The notes under the pieces are model-generated. The model was not told the DNA's origin. It was given only the letters and a program-made list of their open reading frames with translations, and did not search any database. A program made the position numbers and the translations under genes. From Protea cynaroides (Eukaryota; Streptophyta; Magnoliopsida; Proteales; Proteaceae), in the NCBI GenBank assembly GCA_028583415.1, contig CM053271.1, positions 89,949,534 through 90,013,533 of the forward strand: 64,000 nucleotides of DNA, in the 5' to 3' direction. Below are positions 22,101 through 36,354 of this stretch, piece by piece (positions within the stretch are counted from its first letter, which is position 1; each line of letters opens with the position of its first letter).

Positions 22101-25100
22101 TTAACCAGAAGGTCCAGAACTTAATGCCAATATTAAGTTCTGTTGCAGAAAATGGTTATGTTTTCTCCCTTTTTTTTTTTGGAAATATCACAAATGGGAA
22201 CTATATAAGACATTGTTTGATAAGGCTTCAGTTCTGTTGGATTTTCTGGTAGTAGTATCTATCATAGTTGTCAAGGTGTTGCCTAGGCGCCCAGGCGGCC
22301 TAGTGATGCCTTCGAAAATCGGACGCCTTGATTGCCTAGGTGGTTGCCTTGGTCGCCTAGGTGCCTTGTCAGGCCTTCAACATCTTGGTTCCCCTTGGCG
22401 CCTTGACAACTATGGTATCTGTTAATTACATAGATAACAAAGAAAATATTGGATAGCTTTGTCAAATGGCAGGGAGATACCTTCTCCCAGTACAGATAAT
22501 TTGTGATATGATGGAATGGATAATGGTGCTCGACTCTTCAAAGGCCATTTAGCAATCTCTAATGTTGGCTTGTGAGCTGGACCTACGAATATCACTCATT
22601 CTTGTTGTAGGGGCAAGAATTACTTGGACCTTTGACCTCAAATTAACTTGCCATTTGCTAATGGCCACCATAGAGATCTTACACTTTGCTAGAGCCTTCT
22701 GGTCCTGATTTTATTTATTTCCTCATTTGAGAGGCAAACACTTCTTACTTCGTTGAAGGCTTCATAATTGGTTATTTTCTCTTGATCTCAATTGTGTTTG
22801 TTTGGGATAGAGAAAATATATATATATTTTTATAGCTAGGCCTCAAGGAGAGCAAGGTTTAAAATCTCAAGTCTCGAGGGTGTCTCGACCCTCTAAGAAA
22901 ACGAGATCTTAGAGATCTAGATTTCAATCGAGATCTTGGCGAGACACTGTAAAAACCCGTGATGGCTTAAGAAGTGTTTCTCGGGGCTCAAATGGTTATT
23001 TTAAGGCCTGCTACTCTAGGGAATTACTCTTTTAGCATACATAATCACATTTAAATTATAAAATTGAAAAAATAATTACACATGGTGGTTGTTTGGGTTT
23101 ACACCTATGTCTGGCAGTGTTGATTTGAAGTTCCGATGTAAACCTAGGGTAATATTGGTTATTCTACATAATGTTATACTAGTAGAAAATCAAAGAAGGT
23201 CAAATGAGCCAGTAAAATTATATTTAGGAGAAGAATAAACATAATAGTACTTAATTAGTTAATTGACATACCCAAAGTAGTCAATTAAATCATACAATCA
23301 TAATTCATACATTATGTTGAGACTATCGAGAACTGGTCAAAAATGTCGAGAAATGGTCGAAAATGTCTAGAAACGGTCGATAACTGGTCGAGAATCTCGA
23401 TATCTCGTCTCGTATTAGATCTCGTCTTGACGTATTTGAGAACTTTGAGATTCTCAAGATCTCGGCAAGATTTTGAACCATGAAGGAGAGTTGAACTCAT
23501 GACGTCTTAGTTCTGAGGTGTGGTCCTTGCCAACTGAGCTACCCCCCCCTTGGAGTTTGAGAGAGAAGTACTTATTATTGGATGGTGTTTTGATTTTTCT
23601 TTCTGGTGTTTATGTTTATCTTTCCCAAAGGTTATTCCTTTCTTCCCTGTCATTCTCGGTTACAGGATGTTTGAAATTTTTGCATGTTTCCATCTTATTT
23701 TCAGGTTCGTGATCCAATGCCTGCAGTATTTTTCTTCCTCATTGATGTATCCATGAATGCTATACAGACTGGCGGAACTGCAGCTGCATGCAGCGCAATC
23801 AGCCAAGTTATTGCAGACCTTCCTGTAAGTCCATGTATACAGTGAATATCTTTAGCTATGGGCACCTGTCTGATAGTCGAGTATTTCTGCCTGAGTTCCA
23901 GTTGTCGGTGTCATTTCCCTAGGGAATATGGAAGGAATTTTATGGATCAGAAGGACAAGAAAGAATCTAACATTATTGTTTCTATAAGGAAAATTTAATA
24001 TGTCCCATGGGCGGAGAATTCCTATCCTCCATTAGGATGCTCCTTTTTTCTTTTTGAATTCATTTCTAATGAATCTTGGGAGATACCCATCATGTTCTGA
24101 TGCTAATTCTGCATCGTACAAGACCCTTTTGCTTTTGGAAAAAGGTGCAAAGTTGGGCATTGTCCTGGCATTTTTAGTAAAGAATGTGGATCTGTCTTTG
24201 CTCTCACAGAATACTGTGCTGAGGACTGCACACAGAACTGGTTCCCTATTTATTAATTTTGGAATTAGAAGTAGATAAAACCATTTTCACATACGTCTTA
24301 ATTATTTCTGTTGGGAATATGTAAAACGGATTATTGAGAGCTATGTGAAAAAGGGAGGGATTAAAACTTGGGAAATTTAACTCTTCCAGAAGAAGATTAT
24401 TGTTTCATGATTAAACTTGGGGATAGCATGGCAGTTGTTCTCTATCAAATCATTTTGCCTTTACACTAAAATGGATATATGAGGAAGTAAGGTGTCCTCC
24501 TTGGTGATTGACACATTTGACTGATTTGTTGCTACAGGAAGGTCCTCGGACATTCGTGGGTATTGCAACATTTGACTCCACGATTCATTTTTACAATTTG
24601 AAGCGTGCCTTACAGCAGGTAAGTACTGAATTTAAGTCTTAATGGTATATTTGCAAACTTTTTGTTATTATATGTCTTGCATCTATTCTTGGGTAAGGTT
24701 GTTGGCTGACCAGTGATGTATCTTGTATTTTCTCTGGCTGTTAACCCAAGACCGTTGTCTTTTTGAGACTGATTGTGAAGTACTCTAATAGGTTGACCAC
24801 TTGGAAGAGGAATTACATATATTTGGGAGATAGAATCTCATTGATAAAATTTACTTCGGCTAGCCTCCCAGCATACTGCTTGTCTGATTTTTAGGACTTT
24901 TGAAATGGTGATAAACATCTTCTTGATGTTTGTCAGCAATTTTTGGGGGAAACCTGGTGGAGAGAAGGCAAGATCACATAATTGGGTCGGAAGCAGTCTT
25001 TGTCTATGGTGAAGGGGGTTTAGAAATTGGTAATGCAGAGATCGAAAACCTTTCTTTGTTAGCAAAGTGGATTTGGAGATATCCGAGGAACAAGATTCTT

Positions 25101-28100
25101 TATTGCATGAAGATATCACTTCCATTTGTGGCATGTACTTCAATGGTAGGGAATTTGGGATACAAAGAAAGCATAAAGGGCCACATTGATGGCTCCGAAA
25201 GTGCATTCAAAGAGTATTTCCTTTGATGGTCCCATGGATGAGATATGATGTGGGTGATGGGGACAGCTAGGTTTTGGGAAGATCTTTGGTGGGGCGAGTT
25301 AGCTGTACTCAGTGCCAAACTTGTTGATTAGAACTGTGAGTCAGTGTGAGGTCGTGGAGCATGGGGGGTTGAGGTGGACTATAGGGTTCCAAAATGGATT
25401 CGTGGGGTAAGAAGTTTAAAAGTTCAAAATATGTTAGAAAATTTACAGGATGTGTTTCTGGCTCATAACCAACAGAACAAAACAAGAGGGTTTGGACTTT
25501 AAAATTCAAATGGTTGGTTCACTTCAAATCAGTTTCCTTGTTTCATCTCATTTCTTTTTTCTTGAGGACCTGGAAAACCATGTCGCCCCTTCTATAAGGT
25601 TCTCTGGAAGACATGTTCCCCTTTGAAATGCAAGGTTTTAGGGTGGGAGATTGCCCAACTAAAAGTCATGGCTGCACATACTGATGATGAGGAGAGTGAG
25701 GTTTGGTTCTCTGCCTTTGTGTGTACCATGTGTAAGGATGACAGGATTCATTTACTATGTTCAATCTGGATTTGATATTCCCCAAAGACATAGTGGGGCT
25801 GATCGCTGGATCCATCTTTAATGATGTTTGATATATTTTTCTTTTTTCACAGGTTAGGGGAATGGGATAAGTTCTAACATATTTAGTGAGAGCCTCCATT
25901 GGAGGGAGTGGTAAAACATATTTTTGTGGTTCTTGGGAAGCCCCGGACCTCTGGGTGCATGGGGAAGCATTAGGTCAAGTACAAATAATACTTTGGGGTG
26001 GGGGTGTCACTTTAGAGCACAGACTGAAAAGACTGACCGAAACCATCAGAAAACCAAAATCAGACCATCCAAATTCTTTTTTTGGTCGGTTTCAGTCTTG
26101 GCTATAAGAAAAATCTGGTTTCGGTCCGGCCCGCTTGAACTGAAAAACGGACAAAATGGACTGAAATCGATTTGGGACTGATAAAAACCCAAAAAACCTG
26201 TATTTCTTATTATTATTTACTTTTATACACAATCATTTGGTTGTATTTGATTATAGCCTATCAAAATCAACATATTTTCCATATATATCTATGAACTCAA
26301 TTTAAGGAACTAATTGGGGTTATATTATTAATTATATATGTACATTGAGTTTATATATCTTGATAATCAAGAAGGAACTGAAAACCGACCGATAGTTTAA
26401 ACTGATAAGGGATTAGGCCAACTAATAAGTAGCAAGGGACAAGATTTCGGTTCCGATTCCTGTTTTGGTCAGGCCTCAAATCGAGATATAGGTCAAAACC
26501 ATCTAAATCAGGTCGAAATCTGGTATCTTCTGGTGAAATTCGAAACCAAGGTTTCAAGGCGCAGAAAAAGTAGGTCAAAACCCTATCAAAACCTGGTTGA
26601 AACCTGTCGATACATGGGATTTTATACCCATGGTTCGACCATGTTTTGGTTGAAAAACTACCAAATCCTGGTCGAAACCTTTTTTATTTTTTGGGTATGG
26701 CCCCTTTGTTTCATCTTGGTGGTACCTTTTGAAACATAGATATCACGGTCAGAACCAATGGTTTGGTTTCAACTGAGTTTTAGAATCATGATAAGTAATT
26801 AAGTAGTGGGTTTTGGTATAGACTTGAGGCCCAATAGCATTATCGATTGGTTTTGATCTGGTCAGATATGTATTAGAGGCCTAGGTCAGCACAACTGAAA
26901 CTGTCCGGGATCAACTGATTGAGAAGCCTATTTTGGGGCCATATCTTGGGATGTGTGTAGGAAATTCGGTTAGAGGAGAGCTATTTTTCTCATGGATTGG
27001 TATGTAGTTTCCATTAGAGGGGGCTTTGAGTCTTTGATAACATCATAGTGGGAGGGTCTTTGAAAACAGCATAGCTAGGTTTGAGATTTCGAACAATAAA
27101 ATGATTGCAATTTTGGTCGAAAAATGGTCTGATTTGGCCAAAAAACCGGAATGGCCATTTTCAGTGGTTAAACATTTGAATTTAGCCCTGAAACTTTATG
27201 CCAAGCCTATTTAAGAATGATTACACATATTCAAACCATTAAATTGTGAGAAAAAAAAAAAAACTCTCAAAAATGGTAGTTTGGCTTTGGACCTTTGGTT
27301 TTTAGTGTATGCCATAACCTACTGTATCCTTTCTCCTATATAATATATTCTACAAATAATTTAGTACTACAACACACAACATTCAATAAAAGCATTTGAA
27401 ATATTTATTAAGAATGAAGAAGAAGAACCCTTTAACAGTACAACAATGTCAAAAAGTGTTATAATCTAAGTGCAATTGTATAAGTTACATGTTACTTTTG
27501 ACACCCCTATGGTTATGTCAGTACCACATAGAGTTCCATAGAGGGAAAGATTTTACTTTAAAATTCAAATCTTGCACAAATCTTGATCCAAATCCAGCAA
27601 AAAATTGAAGTACATGCATTGCACGAGTCCACAATGCATTGATACATCCAAGGATTAAAGCAATTTGGCAAAAAATCCTGAGTTCTGAGTTCCCTACACT
27701 TTCGGTTGAAACAGGCTTGTGGTCAAAATGATCTAATTTTGATCATTTCATGCGAGATATGGTTCGTTTCGGCATTTTGACTAAAATTTTGGTTGAAACT
27801 CTGTAAACAGGTTGAGTTGAGGGGTATTTCATTGCTACCTTCGTTGAAACCGAGATGTGTTGTTGAAGTTTTGGCATTTCGATTTTTTTCCGAAATTTCG
27901 AGTTATGCATCATAGTGGGAGGAGATACGGGGACTATCTTTTCTTGTTTGACCTCTAATAAAGAATGCCCATGATGATATGCACATGTTTCAAATGACAT
28001 GGTGGACCATTTAGCCAAGCAAGGGTTGATAGACGGGCTTGGTTTTCTTGGCATTTCCTTTATCTGTTACCGTACTCATGCAGTAATTTCATTATCTTGT

Positions 28101-31100
28101 CTTGATGTTGAATTTAGTTTTGGCCCTTGTTCCTGGATAAAGTAGTGTTTTTTCCCAACTTATTTTTTCCCGTTATTAAGTTGAAATCTGTACTCTGTGA
28201 GCTGTACTTCTCAGAACATAATCTTGGGTAAATTACACTTCATGCCCTAAGTTGAAATTCATGAGCTGGACATCTTCGCACATGATCTTGGGTAATTTAT
28301 GCCTTATACTCCCCCTCCAAAAAAATCTTAGGTAAATTACAGAGGGGTCCTGATGTGTAGGGGAACCATGATTTGGATCCTCATGTTTGGAAGCTATGAT
28401 GGTGATTGGGGAACCTTCCCCATTGGACTGTTTGGCATTGATGTGCAGGGGACCTCCCCACTTTCCCCTCTGCATGTGTGCACAAATATCTAAATCGCTA
28501 ATTTACTTTCTTATCTAAAAAGTATCCAAAATAAATTCTCAATAATCATGGGAATTTTAGTAAGAGAAAAAGGTGGGCATTGTAGTGAATCTGTTTTCTA
28601 TCAATTTATTTTAATCTTGTTTCTCTTAGATGGGCCCTACCATAATTTTTGGTACTTGAAGGACCCCTTCATAGTTTCCCCAAATGTTAGGGATCCTGGA
28701 TATAATTTTTTCTTTAAAATAAATTTTTGCTTTGTTTCTTTACATAGAATTTAGCCAATATGTTTCAACAGATTCCAGATAAAAACATCAGCAAAGGAGT
28801 TTGGTTTTGGCTTAAGGAGTATGCCTTACTCGGTACCCATGGTTGATTTTTCGTTAATTTCTAAGATCACCGTGGACATAAGCCCTAAGGAAGGCATCCT
28901 CTCTAGTCCTCCGTGTTCTTTCTCTAGGTTGAGTCTAGCAAGATCCCCTTGCAGTTTTATATCGTTACTAACTCTGTGTAGAACATCTAGAAAACTAATC
29001 ACTTACGTTTCACATTACAGGGTAATGTGTTATCTTTACAGAACTATCACTCACCAGGGGGGGGGGGAAGGAAATAAAAAGGCCTACACTGGCTGAATGC
29101 AATTAGAGGCTTAGGCTGTACTTATTAAGGCACTCAACTGTTTGCTGGACCATTTACTTTCATCATTGCATTGGTCATGCTACATTGCTTGAAGTGTTTG
29201 GAAGTAAGGAAGAAAAACACAAAGTTACAGTGATGCAAACAGTAAGAACCATGTGCTTTTATGTAACGTTCATAGAAATGAATTGAGCACAAGTTTGAGG
29301 TAAATTTAATTTTTTCTTCATTTGTTCAAAGAAGGCCTTTCATATGTGGGATTGAAACCAATCCACTGAGACGATAACTACTTTTCCCCTCTATATGACT
29401 CCTTGGAGTTCAGCTGGAATATGTTTTATATATTAAAAAATTATTTTTAAGTTGGCTAGCCTAATTGACCTGTCACGTAGTATGATTCTCTTAAATGTTC
29501 TGGAACCCAGTCCAACCTTTTACCTGTTTTGGTGGTTGCGACTAGAGAAGAAAAGTGTTTCTAACAAATATGTGGACATAGTCAAAGATATATATTATAG
29601 ATTCAAATATGTGGACATAGTCAAATATGTGGACATAGTCAAAGATATATATTATAGATACAAATATGTGGACATAGTCAAATATGTGGACATAGTCAAA
29701 GATATATATTTGCCCTTATCATGGATGATTTAACTAAAGAGATTCAAGATGAAGTTCCTTGGTATATGCTTTTTGCCAATGATATTTGTTTTAGTGGATG
29801 AGACTAAAACAGGGATCAACACAAAGTTGGAGTTATGGAGATCAACCTCAGAATCAAAAGGTTTTAAAATAAGTAAAACAAAGACGGAATATATGGTGTG
29901 TAATTTTAGTCACACTAGATAATGAGTTGGTGAAAATTGATGAGAGGGAGATACTGCAAAGTGATTATTTAGGTATCTAGGTTCAATCATAAATAAAGAT
30001 GGTAATTAAGAGGATGATGCTTCACAAACGATTATAATAGGAAGGATGAAGTGGAGAGGTGCGTCTGAAGTACTTTGTGATCGGGTTATTCCTTTAAAAC
30101 TATAAGAAAAATTTTATAGGACATTCATTCGGCCGGCTATCATAGTTGTCAAGGCGTCGCCTAGGCGTCCGGGAGGTTAAATATGGGCTAGGCGATACAT
30201 TGCCTTGTGCATGGTCGAAAGGCGACCACCTAGGTCACCTAGGCGTTGCCTTGGGCGCCTTGGAAGCCCTAAAGGCTTGGGTTGTCGCCTTGTTGCTGAT
30301 GTGTTGGTAAATCATTAATTAAATGGAGAATTTCACAAACTTCCCTTAAGGTTTCCGCTTACCCGCAATTCAACCCTCCCCCATTATCAGCCGCACGTTG
30401 TTGATTTCCCTAATGGAAAAGGTGAAAAGAGTTTTTTACCCTTATACTAAAAACCAGTCCAAAAGTACATTATAGTCTTGCTTTTGCTATCTTGTTTCTT
30501 ACTTGAATGCTATTATGTTTTAACTTCTTAGTTTATTGATTTGTGTTTTTTGTTTTTTTTATAAATATGTTTCTTTATATCCTATAGTTTATCCATTATT
30601 TGTTGGTTTTCTCAAATTAATTAGGTTATGCCTTAAATGTTGATTTTTTATGTAGCATACTGCATATCTATAAACATTAATATAACATTGATATTTCAGG
30701 GAAAAAAAAAACAAAAACACCGAGAATGCCTTGGTTGCCTAGGCGCCTAGGATGGTCTCAAATGCCGTGTGTCGCCTTGTCGCCTTGACAACTATGCCAG
30801 CTATGATGTATGTTGCGGAATGTTGAGCAGTTAAGAAGCATCATATAATTAAACTTAGTGTAGCTGAGATGAGGATGTTGAGATGGATGGGTGGAAAAAC
30901 TAGGAATGATAAGATAAAGAATGATTGTTTTAGAGCTGATTTGGGAGTAGTGTCAACCATAGATCAGAGTCTCGGCCAAAATCCGAAATTTCGGCCGAAA
31001 CATCTCGGTTTTTTCCAAAACCGAGACTAAACATGTCGTCGGTATGTTTTTACCTTAAATTCGGTGGGTTCGGCCAGAATTTCGGTCGAAATTAATGATT

Positions 31101-34100
31101 AGACTGAAATTTCATCGAAACTGCTTTGAACCAAGTATAACCATGTTCGAAATTAGGGATTTAATGTCATTCTTTCGACGATCTCCTTCTCAACCGAGAC
31201 TGAAGAAGCTAAAAGCCTGAAACAGGTTAGTTTCCTTCATTCTTCTTGGTTTCTTTCCTGTTTCCTTCTCGTTTTCTTCAAAATTTGTTATCTTCTTTGA
31301 TGCCAAAGGACGATTGGAGGCGATATTTAAAGCAATCGGTTTTGAGTTCAGAAGGAAGCCCCAATCATTCTCTGTTCTCTCCACGGATCGTAATTGCAGA
31401 AGCAACCCTCTTCGTCTCCTTCTTCCTCTTCTTCTCCGCTTCCTTCTGGAGCTCTAACGAGAGTGGTGAAATTGCAGAGAGAACAGAGAATGACTGGGGC
31501 TTCCTTCTGTGTTTTTTCTTGCGGTTCAAAAACTTCAAAGTTCAAAGCCTAATCTGTTTCAGACTCTTAGTTGCGAATATTGTGATTCATTAGGATTTTT
31601 TTTATATTTATTTTTCAATAGGTAACAGCAGATAGAATTCATAAGACAGTTTGAATCATATTTGGACTCTGTTTTGAGTTATGTGTTTCAAATACCATAG
31701 GAATGGTAGAGTTCGGATTCTATAACTACATGTTTAGGCCACAGGGCACATCCCCTGATTTGTTTGAACTTAGGCTTCAGTTTTCTGGGGTAGGCCTATT
31801 GTGAAGAATTGCAGTTCTACTTGTGGATTCTAAGGGAGGTTTCAGGTGTATTCCTGTCCTGTTATTTACTTCTAAACACTAATACCACATTCTACATTCT
31901 TCTAATCAGCAAGTCAGTTTCACTACTACTACTATACCCATTGCACTCCTGTTCTCTGTAAGTTTCCTGCTAATCCCTTTATTTTTCTATGAAGATCTCT
32001 TCCAGATTCTGGTTTTGATCTCTAATTATTCAATTTCCAGTTTTGCTACTTCATGTTCCTGGTTTTACTAAGATTAAGAGAGCCTCTTTGCACTACTTTA
32101 CAGACCTTGCGTTTCTTAGTTCTATTAAGAGTAATACTTGACCAAGAGTTCAGGTTAATCAAAGCCTACTGTTAAATATCAGTCTTAAATTCTGAATTTT
32201 TTGTGCATAGTTATTCTCCTGTCTATTTCTTTATCATTGTTCAGTTAGTCTGAGTGTCTGATATTATCTGACTGGTCTGATTGTGATATTATCTTTTAGT
32301 AAGAGTTGAAACTGAAGACAAGCTGTCCAAACCTAAAATGAGTTCAATTGATATCATTAGTAAAGGCACCATGACCATTTGTACCCATGTTTCTTTAAGC
32401 CATTGTCTACCCCAAGAAGCTGGAGGTTTTAAGGAGCACTGCCACTAGGAGGAATTTTCTATAATGTTGCTATAAAATTGATTAATAATCAATTTTGATT
32501 TAAGTTCATTATATCTTAAACTATATTGAACCAAATCAATTTACATCCTAATATATACTAGCCAGAAATAGTAGCATTGATAACACAGGCCCACAGTCAC
32601 TGTTACAGCTTCTCTTGGTGGACCTTATCTCCAATCAGAATCTGCCACACAAGCCCCCTAATGCCATCTGCTTCGTGATATAACTTCATATGTTTGTAAC
32701 GAGTCGATGCAACACTATTTAATGTATTTAAAGCTTCATCCATCCTCTGCATTTTCCAAATATAAAGGGAGAGAGGCAGGAGCAGAGCAGAAAGGACACC
32801 AGTTTTTATGCTTGACCTGCTTTCAGTTTTGTATGTTAGAAAACTCCTACATTACTTGTCAGATAATTCAATTCTGTTGTTAACAAGAATGCCTCCACTG
32901 AAGCACTCATTTAAAGTAGTTGTCCAGAATCAACCTGGTCAGAAAAAGATCCTCAGCTCTTGGAGAAAAAGAAAATATAAAAAAGAAGATGGAATTAGCC
33001 CAATAAACAACTGTGTTCATCACTTAATTCTGTATTGCCCATGTTTCACTGAAATTTTATGTGTTACTGCAGCCAGAAAACAAGTGGTAAAAGACAATCC
33101 AATATGTAGTTGAAAAATAAATAAAAACATTAAAATGATTACAATTCTAAGAATTTGGAAGATGAAGCAGCCTAAATTTTGATTGTTGAAGGAAAACCTA
33201 AGGAGTGACCATACATGTGTATAGCACGGTCGGTTTTTAATTACAGAGTGATTATCTGTATTTTTTCTACCATTCTCTAACAAATAAAACAGATCCCGGA
33301 TGCCAGTTTCATACTGTTGCTAATACGAGCAAGTCTGTGTCTTTGATCCTGATCAAAATGGAATTGCCACACTGGAGATGACAATTTCAAGCTCTAATGC
33401 CAGTAGGCATCATGAAGTTAAATTCAAAGGTCTAACCCAGCTACAAAATTGCTTACCACATGAGCACAGCCATTGCTGGTACCCTTACACTGAAAACTTC
33501 TTCCAATTGATGCGTGCTATTTGCTGAAATGAAAATTTCCCAGTCTCAAGCAATAATGCTTTCGTTTACTCTATCAACACCTTCAAGCCCTTTTATTTGT
33601 GGTTTCATTACTTGCACACATCTCACAATGGCCAACAACACCATTTTAAGGGAGGTTTCAGGTGGATTCTTGTTTTGTTACCATTTATAATGTTGTTTTT
33701 GTGCAAATGATTCAATATATATGTTATAAAGGTAAAAATTGCATTACATAATAAAATTGAACTCAAAAAGCATGTTTTATAGCCACCAAAACCACATCCG
33801 AAACTATAAATTTTTTTTTTACCATGTTTCCCTAAAATTTTGGTCAAAACCACCGAAATTTCGGTTTCTAGCCTAGCCGAAACCAGGCACGAAACCGAAA
33901 CTACGATCCTTGGTGTCAACACATGATAAGCTACGAGAAAGTCATTTTAGATGGTATGACCATGTTCAACGAAAGCCTTTAGATACTTCAGTACGGAGGA
34001 GTGATTTTATTCAGATTGAAGGATCTAAAAGAACTAGGGCTAAGATGACTCTAGGTGAGGTGGTGAGGAACAACATGCATAGCTTAGGCCTTGTTTCAAA

Positions 34101-36319
34101 TATGACTTCGAACATAGCTGATTGGACGGCAAAAATCCATATTGCGGACCCTATTTAATTGGGATAAGGCTTTTTTGTTGTTGTTATAATCCCAAACCAA
34201 CTTTAACCGAGTTAGTCGATGTAATCTTCTAGAAAAGACATGTGATTTTGGTGATTGAGTCACTAGACCAACTTAATGATTCAGGATGTCCCTCAGAACA
34301 ATGGTTCCCTTTTTAAACAAGTGGAGGGATGTGGCATTGAATGATTTCTGGGATACTATTGCTCCCCCCTTGTAGTTTGCTCCCTCCTTGTAGTTGAGTG
34401 CAAGTAACCATGCCAAATGTTTCTGATAAAAACAAATTTCTATTGTATATATTATTTGTTGAATAAGGATATGGATTATTGTGTACATACATGAAATTGT
34501 AATTGTCTTTAATCTTTAAGGATATCTTTTAGCATAAAGGTGAAAAGTAAAGGTTTCTTAGTATGTCAATGTTTGCATTTGCAGCCTTTGATGTTCATTG
34601 TTCCCGATGTCCATGATGTTTATACTCCCCTCCAAACTGATGTCATTGTTCAACTGTCTGAGGTCAGCGTTTTAAACTCTTGATTATATGGTTAATTTAT
34701 TTCTTAAAATGTTTGTTAGGCAGCATTTTCTTTTAATCCCAATGTTTTGTAGTAAATTTTAAATTTTATTTTGAGGATTTAGTGCCGTCAACATCTGGAG
34801 CAATTGCTGGAGAACATTCCAACCATGTTTCAGAGTAATCAATTTGCTGATTCAGCATTTGGTGCAGCAATCAAGGTATCAATTTTTTAGACTCTTCTTT
34901 TAGAACCATAGTTGTCAAAGCACCAAGGCGTTAGAGGTCTGACAGGACACCTAAGCGACCAAGGTGACCAAAGCATCACAGGGGTGCCTGGACGCCTAGG
35001 CACCGATGCCTTGACAACTATGTTTAGAACTTTCTGTAGCCTTTGCGTTTCCTTTCTTTTTCAGTCATGAAACTTTTGCTTTGTCAAAAAACTTTTTTTT
35101 TTATTTAACATGATGTATCTAGTCCATTCTTGGTGGATCTCAATTGTAGGTGCATGCCTGTTGACGTAGCCATCTTCTTAACAAGTTTGACTTTGTTAAA
35201 ACATGCATAATTTGTTCATTTTTGTGGTCAGTTGATGTAGTGATAGTGATTTTAGATGTGGGGCGCTATGGCTGTCAGTTAACTGCGAAATACTTCTAGG
35301 TTTTCCATTTGTTGCTTGGATCTACATTATACTTTCCAATACCGCCTTTTGTCCTTCGTATTTCAGGCTGCTTTCCTGGCAATGAAGACAACTGGAGGAA
35401 AACTTCTTGTATTTCAGTCAGGCAAGCCTCATTCCTTATTTCTTATTGCATCATAACTGAAAATGCAAATTGTTAGTTACTTGCTGGAAATGGGAAAAAT
35501 GGCTATCATACCACTTATTTTTTTCATCTTCAGAATATAGAGCATAGAGGATGGATGAGTAGTTCTATTCTGCTTCATGTGCCCATAACCATCTGATGTT
35601 GCAGTTGGATGCTAAATCAGTAGGAGCAAACAATGAAATTCAGACAGGAAATAGTTTGAATGTAAAACTGGAAAATGGAGATTACTGTTTGACCATGATA
35701 TGTGATGATGATACAAAATATTCTTGTTTGTGTTGAAAGAGAGAGACTCTCAAACCTGCCAGTGAAAGAGGGACGAGAAAGAGGGAAGAGAGAAAAGAGA
35801 TTTTGGGAGAGAGACGAGAGAGACGTGAGAGGGAGAGAAAGGGAGGTTTCGTGAATAGATCAGTTAGACGGTTAGACCACAACAGTTCCTATTTGTTGAA
35901 CACAAGTCATTTAAAAAATTGAGACTTTAATTCCCCTGCTAATAACACCAACACTCCCCCTCAAGCTGGAGCGTACAAATCAAGTAAGCTCAGCTTGCCA
36001 ATGTTCAAGTGAAAGTGTGCAATGACATGGGCTTTAGTGAAAATGTCAGCAAGATGATTGATTGAATAAAATGAGTAGAGATCACCCGGGAAGTAATCTT
36101 ATTGTAAACAAAATGACAATCCACCTCTATGTGCTTCCTCCTCTCATGAAACACTGGACTTGCAGCAATCTTAATGACTGACTGATTGTCACAATGGAGA
36201 GGCATCAGAGAAGAGACAGTGAGGCCGAGCTCAGACAACAGAGAGTGGAGCTACATTAACTCATAGGTGCCATGGGCCATCGAGCGATACTCAGCTTCGG
36301 CAATGATCGAGCAATGATT

Positions 36320-36354
<35 letters not shown>

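Larger units (their letters stand above)
29530..34190 (+). mobile_element. RTE-type LINE remnant, copy A, broken by two hAT-like elements
   Basis: The + strand reads LEKKSVSNKYVDIVKDIY (RT palm), then MDDLTKEIQDEVPWYMLFAN, where the usual FADD catalytic motif has become FAND, then LGSIINKDG-like and KWRGASEVLCDRVIPLKL-like segments. After the A and C elements the tail is LRESHFRWYDHVQRKPLDTS then an IHIADP-like end and a GTTGTTGTT simple-repeat 3' end at about 34176. This domain order and the TTG-repeat end are typical of plant RTE LINEs. There are many stops. Pieces: 29530-30140, 30797-30957, 33913-34190. Confidence 0.8.

Noticed and set aside
23485..23556. tRNA gene on the minus strand
   Set aside because: A-box and B-box-like sequences are present but no cloverleaf 3' half; better explained as a SINE.
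29566..29710. CRISPR-like direct repeats
   Set aside because: Repeats are contiguous with no unique spacers and encode a LINE segment; the genome is a plant.
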